Shown here: positions 23,915-26,534 of the stretch, one piece after another
Numbering within the stretch: position 1 is the first letter of the stretch
Layout: the number at the start of each line of letters is the position of its first letter
Origin: Chrysochromulina parva
Taxonomy: Eukaryota > Haptophyta > Prymnesiales > Chrysochromulinaceae
Reading direction: 5' to 3'
Assembly: GCA_002887195.1 (NCBI GenBank)
Contig: PJAB01000447.1
Span: 1 to 26,534, forward strand
Length of the DNA stretch: 26,534 bases
Translations under genes and position numbers: made by a program
The notes under the pieces: model-generated
The model's database searches: none
Told to the model about the DNA's origin: nothing
Seen by the model: only the letters and a program-made list of their open reading frames with translations

Positions 23915-24294
23915 TTTGAGGACCCGGAGCGTCGACGCCTTCGGCCTTGATGCTTGTCGTGTAGAATTGCTGTGGCAACGTATCGCATGAGTATGTTGCC
24001 CGAACCGTAATGCCTTTTGGCCTTTATTACAAAGAGAGCGCAATATACGATAGCTTAAAATTATTGCGCTCTCTTTGTACAGCGGCGCGGGTAACGCCAA
24101 ACGCGCGCCGGCGGTCTTACCTCTTACGGTCAACTGCACTATCTCGAGTGAATCTCGAGTGTAAGAAACGGCCTACGGCGTATCTAACGCCCATGCCTGG
24201 ACCACATGCAAATACGCGCGTAATGTATCGCGGCCCTAACGCAGACACCGCCGCCGCTAAGCGCGGCCGCGCGCGAACGCGGCTGTGCGCAGGC
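23915..24294. other. Gene-free interval downstream of the hydrolase gene
   Basis: These 380 bases lie between two convergent genes. The main structure is a strong hairpin (24028-24079). TCTCGAGTG occurs twice near 24142 and 24155. I see no tRNA or other RNA gene. Confidence 0.45.
24028..24079. repeat. Perfect 18-bp inverted repeat (hairpin)
   Basis: Arms TACAAAGAGAGCGCAATA (24028-24045) and TATTGCGCTCTCTTTGTA (24062-24079) are exact reverse complements around a 16-base AT-rich loop. It begins 114 bp after the hydrolase stop codon, so it may lie in that gene's 3' untranslated region. A remnant of a small inverted-repeat element is an alternative. Confidence 0.93.
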
Positions 24295-25560
24295 TCATGT
24301 GCGCAGGCCTCCAATGAGCCGCAGCTGCCGCGGCGAGTAGACGCCTCCGCGCGCGGAGTGCGCGATCGCTGGTGGGATGTCTAAAGTCGCGGTGCTCATC
24401 TCGAGCAGTCTGGCCGTGCACTTGGGCGCTGGCAATGCGCCGCTGCGTGGGCGCAAGGCGCTCGAGGCGGCGCTCGCAGCAGGGCTGGTGAGCGCACTCG
24501 GCGTTGTGACGGCCTGCGGCGGCGGGAGCGCCGCCTCGAGCGCCGCCACGAGCGCCGTCTCGAGCGCCGTCGCGAGCGTCGTATCGAACGCCGTATCGAG
24601 CACCTCCTGCCTACTTTGGTGCTCCTCCTTGAGCGCCGTCTCGAGCGCCGTCGCGAGCGCCGTTTCGTGCGCCGTATCGAGCACCTCCTGCCTACTTTGG
24701 TGCTCCTCCTTGAGCGCCGTCTCGCGCACTGCTTGTCTATAGGGGAGCGCCGTATCGGGCGCATCCGCGAGCTCGGGCGGCGGCGACTGTGGCGGCGACT
24801 GCAGCGGCGTCTGCGGCGTCGTCGGCGTCGGCGTCCTCAGCGGCGTGTGCAGCGGCGTCTGCGGCGGCGAATTCGATGGTGCGATGGTGCCTGGCAGCGG
24901 GGCGGCGGCCGTGGGAGATTTGGAACGAGATTTGGAGTGGTGCATGCGCTGCGCTGTGGGGAGTGCCGAGATGTGCCTGAGGTTCGTCCCGAGATGTGCC
25001 TTGCCGAGCAGCCCTGCGCCCTCAAGCGCGCGCGTGGTCAGGGGCTGCCATTCCAACAGGGTCATGCGCTGCGGCGAGCGCTCCACTGAGTGCCTCTGAT
25101 GGCCACCGAGTGCCACTGATAGTGGCGAGCGCTCGAATGGCGCACGCGCTGAGCGGCAGCCATTCCAGCCCGCAGGGCAGCGTGCGGCAGCGCTGCGGGC
25201 TGTAGCGGGGCGCAAGCGCCCCGTGCCGGAGACGAAGGCCTCGTCCCGCCGCCGCTGCCATTGGGCCTTCTCGACTGTGCCGGCATCGGCGCTCTCCGCG
25301 GGAAGTTGCAGGGAGAGGTGCAGCGCGGTGAAGCGCGCCGACAGTGGACGCGGCGAGGCTTTCAGGCACGTCGGCGTGCTGCCCTCTGCCAGGGCGGTGC
25401 TCGGCGGCGGCGCGAGCAGGTACGTCGCCCGATATGGCGCGCTGCTGCGGCTCACGGATGCGTCGGTTGAGCTCTGTGATGAGCTCTGCAAAGTCAACTG
25501 GACGGCGGACGACGGAATGGCGGGTTGCCGGGGCGTGGGTTCCTCTGCCCTTCTCAGCAT
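24295..25560 (-). CDS. Uncertain gene: Pro-rich protein with 27-residue repeats
   Basis: I do not recognise this gene. The minus frame is open from 25647; the ATG at 25560 gives 421 residues. The N-terminal half is Ser/Ala/Arg-rich. The centre has a Pro/Thr-rich run (TPLHTPLRTPTPTTPQTPLQ), and then two 27-residue repeats occur with the core ETALKEEHQSRQEVLDTA, which look helical and end in short ETAL units. The repeat length is a multiple of three, and the residues are more protein-like on this strand than on the other, where they become Ser/Val/Ala strings. The start and exon structure are unsure: TTTGCAG/AGCTCATCACAG/AGCTCAACC near 25475-25500 looks like an acceptor, and a decamer insertion lies at 25073-25134. 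It could be non-coding. Confidence 0.4.
   Translation of the reverse strand: MLRRAEEPTPRQPAIPSSAVQLTLQSSSQSSTDASVSRSSAPYRATYLLAPPPSTALAEGSTPTCLKASPRPLSARFTALHLSLQLPAESADAGTVEKAQWQRRRDEAFVSGTGRLRPATARSAAARCPAGWNGCRSARAPFERSPLSVALGGHQRHSVERSPQRMTLLEWQPLTTRALEGAGLLGKAHLGTNLRHISALPTAQRMHHSKSRSKSPTAAAPLPGTIAPSNSPPQTPLHTPLRTPTPTTPQTPLQSPPQSPPPELADAPDTALPYRQAVRETALKEEHQSRQEVLDTAHETALATALETALKEEHQSRQEVLDTAFDTTLATALETALVAALEAALPPPQAVTTPSALTSPAASAASSALRPRSGALPAPKCTARLLEMSTATLDIPPAIAHSARGGVYSPRQLRLIGGLRT
24550..24724. repeat. 81-bp tandem repeat (two copies plus a partial third)
   Basis: Copies at 24550-24630 and 24631-24711 differ at four positions; a partial third starts at 24712 (GAGCGCCGTCTCG). Each copy includes CACCTCCTGCCTACTTTGG and is itself built in part from 12-bp GAGCGCCGTCTC-like units. 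In the minus frame each copy codes 27 residues. Confidence 0.92.
25073..25134. repeat. 40-bp decamer-repeat insertion with 11-bp direct repeats
   Basis: GGCGAGCGCTC occurs at 25073-25083 and 25124-25134. Between them lie exactly 40 bp: CACTGAGTGC, CTCTGATGGC, CACCGAGTGC, CACTGATAGT. On the minus strand these read as GGCCATCAGA/GGCACTCAGT-type decamers, the same family as EDEM introns 1-3 but in the opposite orientation relative to the annotated strand. Confidence 0.85.
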
Positions 25561-26255
25561 CGGATTAAAACATGCAAGACATGCATTGGTCTCAATCCGA
25601 TACATGTACAAGTACGGGGAGGGGGGGGGGGAGATGACACACTTCAAGTTTCCCTCGAGGTGGTTTGTTGGCGATCTGTGCGGCGCAGCACACTTTCACA
25701 ATGGCGGCCGCAACCCGCCGAGCACAGGAGCTGGCACACCTCGTACGTCGTGTGTGTTGCCCCGCGTAGCCGCGTTTGAGCGCCTTGCTCGTCTCGCTGC
25801 CCACCTTGTCGCTCGCACGGAGCTTTGAACGGTCGCCCTTGCTCAGTTCGAGCCAGTTTGTTGCCCGATCAACTACATACGGCCGCCCTTGCTCGGCAAG
25901 CCCCTGCTTAATGCCTTGGCAAAGGACGTGGAACACGAGGATCAAGAAGTAGGCGACGGCCGCCAAGTCCGCCCGGTTGCCGCACGCCGCGCGGATCGCC
26001 GCGCCGGCTACCGACATCCCACCCCCGCGATCGACCTGCAAGTGCGCGTATGCCCGCATCATGTGGAGGCTATAAGCCAACCACACAGAGTGAGGCACAC
26101 GGCCGTCACCTACGCTGAGATGAAACCGGCCGCCGACGCTGGTGGCCAGACGAACACGATCTGCATGTCCACCACAGCCGTCGACGAGCCCAAGAGACAC
26201 ACGCCCAGCGCCGTGAACATAACGGCTGCGACGGCCGCGGATATGGGACTAATAG
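25561..26255. other. Interval without a confident gene
   Basis: About 695 bases. A minus frame (25592-26200) has one hydrophobic stretch (AAVAYFLILVFHVLCQGI) but no recognised domain and overlaps the start of the uncertain upstream-reading gene; a plus frame (25223-25828) is equally weak. A G-run of 10 or more lies at about 25618-25630. Part of this may be an exon of a gene I cannot model. Confidence 0.35.
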
Positions 26256-26534
26256 CTAGGTTGTTGCCAGGTTGTAGCCGAAGCCGTCCTTGCCGCCGCG
26301 GCCGCCGGCGCCGAAGTGGTCGTTGCGCCCGCGGTAGTAGCCGACATGGTCACCACCACGGTCACCACCGCGGTTGTCACGCTCGCGGTCGCCACAGCCG
26401 CCTTTGCCGCCGCCGCCGCCGCCACCGCCGCCGCTGGAGCGGTAGTCGTGCACGCGGTTGTAGCCGCCCGTGCCGTCGCCGCCGCCGAAGCGGTCGTCGC
26501 GCTTCACGTGGTGCGCGACCTGGCGGTTGCCCGT
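26256..26534 (-). CDS. Glycine-rich, probably cold-shock-type RNA-binding protein, C-terminal fragment
   Basis: The minus frame runs from the window edge to a stop at 26256, giving 92 residues, and has no need of an internal start. It enters with TGNRQVAHHVKRDD, which resembles the last strand of a cold-shock domain (T-G-K-x-x-A-x-x-V), then continues as an Arg/Asp/Gly-rich tail with a run of nine Gly and repeated RGGDRGG-like strings, as in plant and algal glycine-rich RNA-binding proteins. The N-terminal domain is outside the window, so the cold-shock assignment is tentative. An RGG-type RNA-binding tail is well supported by composition. Confidence 0.6.
   Translation of the reverse strand, partial: TGNRQVAHHVKRDDRFGGGDGTGGYNRVHDYRSSGGGGGGGGGKGGCGDRERDNRGGDRGGDHVGYYRGRNDHFGAGGRGGKDGFGYNLATT

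Noticed and set aside
25592..26200. Minus-strand open frame of 202 residues with one hydrophobic stretch
   Set aside because: There is no recognised domain, the composition is mixed, and it overlaps other equally weak frames. It was not called as a gene.

Overview
This is nuclear DNA from a GC-rich unicellular eukaryote, most likely a marine alga of the haptophyte type. The eukaryotic assignment rests on the gene set: ABCE1, the SSU-processome protein UTP13, an EDEM mannosidase, ESCRT-III-associated IST1, SLC25 carriers and a TXNDC9-like protein, plus GT-AG introns found in only two genes. The haptophyte assignment is an inference from compact, mostly intronless GC-rich genes, trinucleotide-rich low complexity and many EF-hand proteins. 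A pelagophyte or dinoflagellate relative cannot be excluded without a search.

Layout. 1-115 (-) is the N-terminus of a cold-shock-domain protein. 726-2357 (-) joins six EF-hands to a histidine-phosphatase-like domain whose catalytic pocket is largely lost. Divergent from it, 2661-4577 (+) encodes ABCE1, followed by a ten-EF-hand protein (4899-6302, +) with a predicted N-myristoylation site and a TXNDC9-like protein (6764-7381, +). A divergent mitochondrial carrier (7924-8826, -) shares a short upstream region with a small unknown gene (9003-9518, +). About 1 kb without a gene follows, holding a recent 68-bp tandem duplication. Four genes on the minus strand come next: UTP13 (10562-13381), a six-exon EDEM (13711-19105), IST1 (19425-20609) and a phosphate-carrier-like SLC25 protein with one intron (21047-22429). 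An ABHD13/Bem46-type hydrolase (22703-23914, +) faces away. The right end holds a poorly supported repeat-bearing gene (24295-25560, -) and the C-terminus of a glycine-rich protein (26256-26534, -).

The genes are mainly unlinked housekeeping functions: ribosome recycling and biogenesis, ER glycoprotein quality control, ESCRT, mitochondrial transport and calcium sensing. I see no operon-like pathway.

The most unusual content is in the EDEM gene. Five introns (290, 117, 110, 148 and 89 nt) were placed by reading frame and family similarity, and all phases agree. Three consist largely of 10-bp tandem units of one family (roughly WGGYMATCAG on the + strand), and a fourth has a 12-bp unit. Several introns begin with a near copy of the start of the next exon (16 bp with one mismatch; 21 bp perfect; a weaker 13-nt match), and one has 11-bp terminal inverted repeats. 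A 40-bp piece of the same family, flanked by 11-bp direct repeats, sits 6 kb away at 25073-25134. Together this looks like recent intron gain by a mobile or duplicating repeat element.
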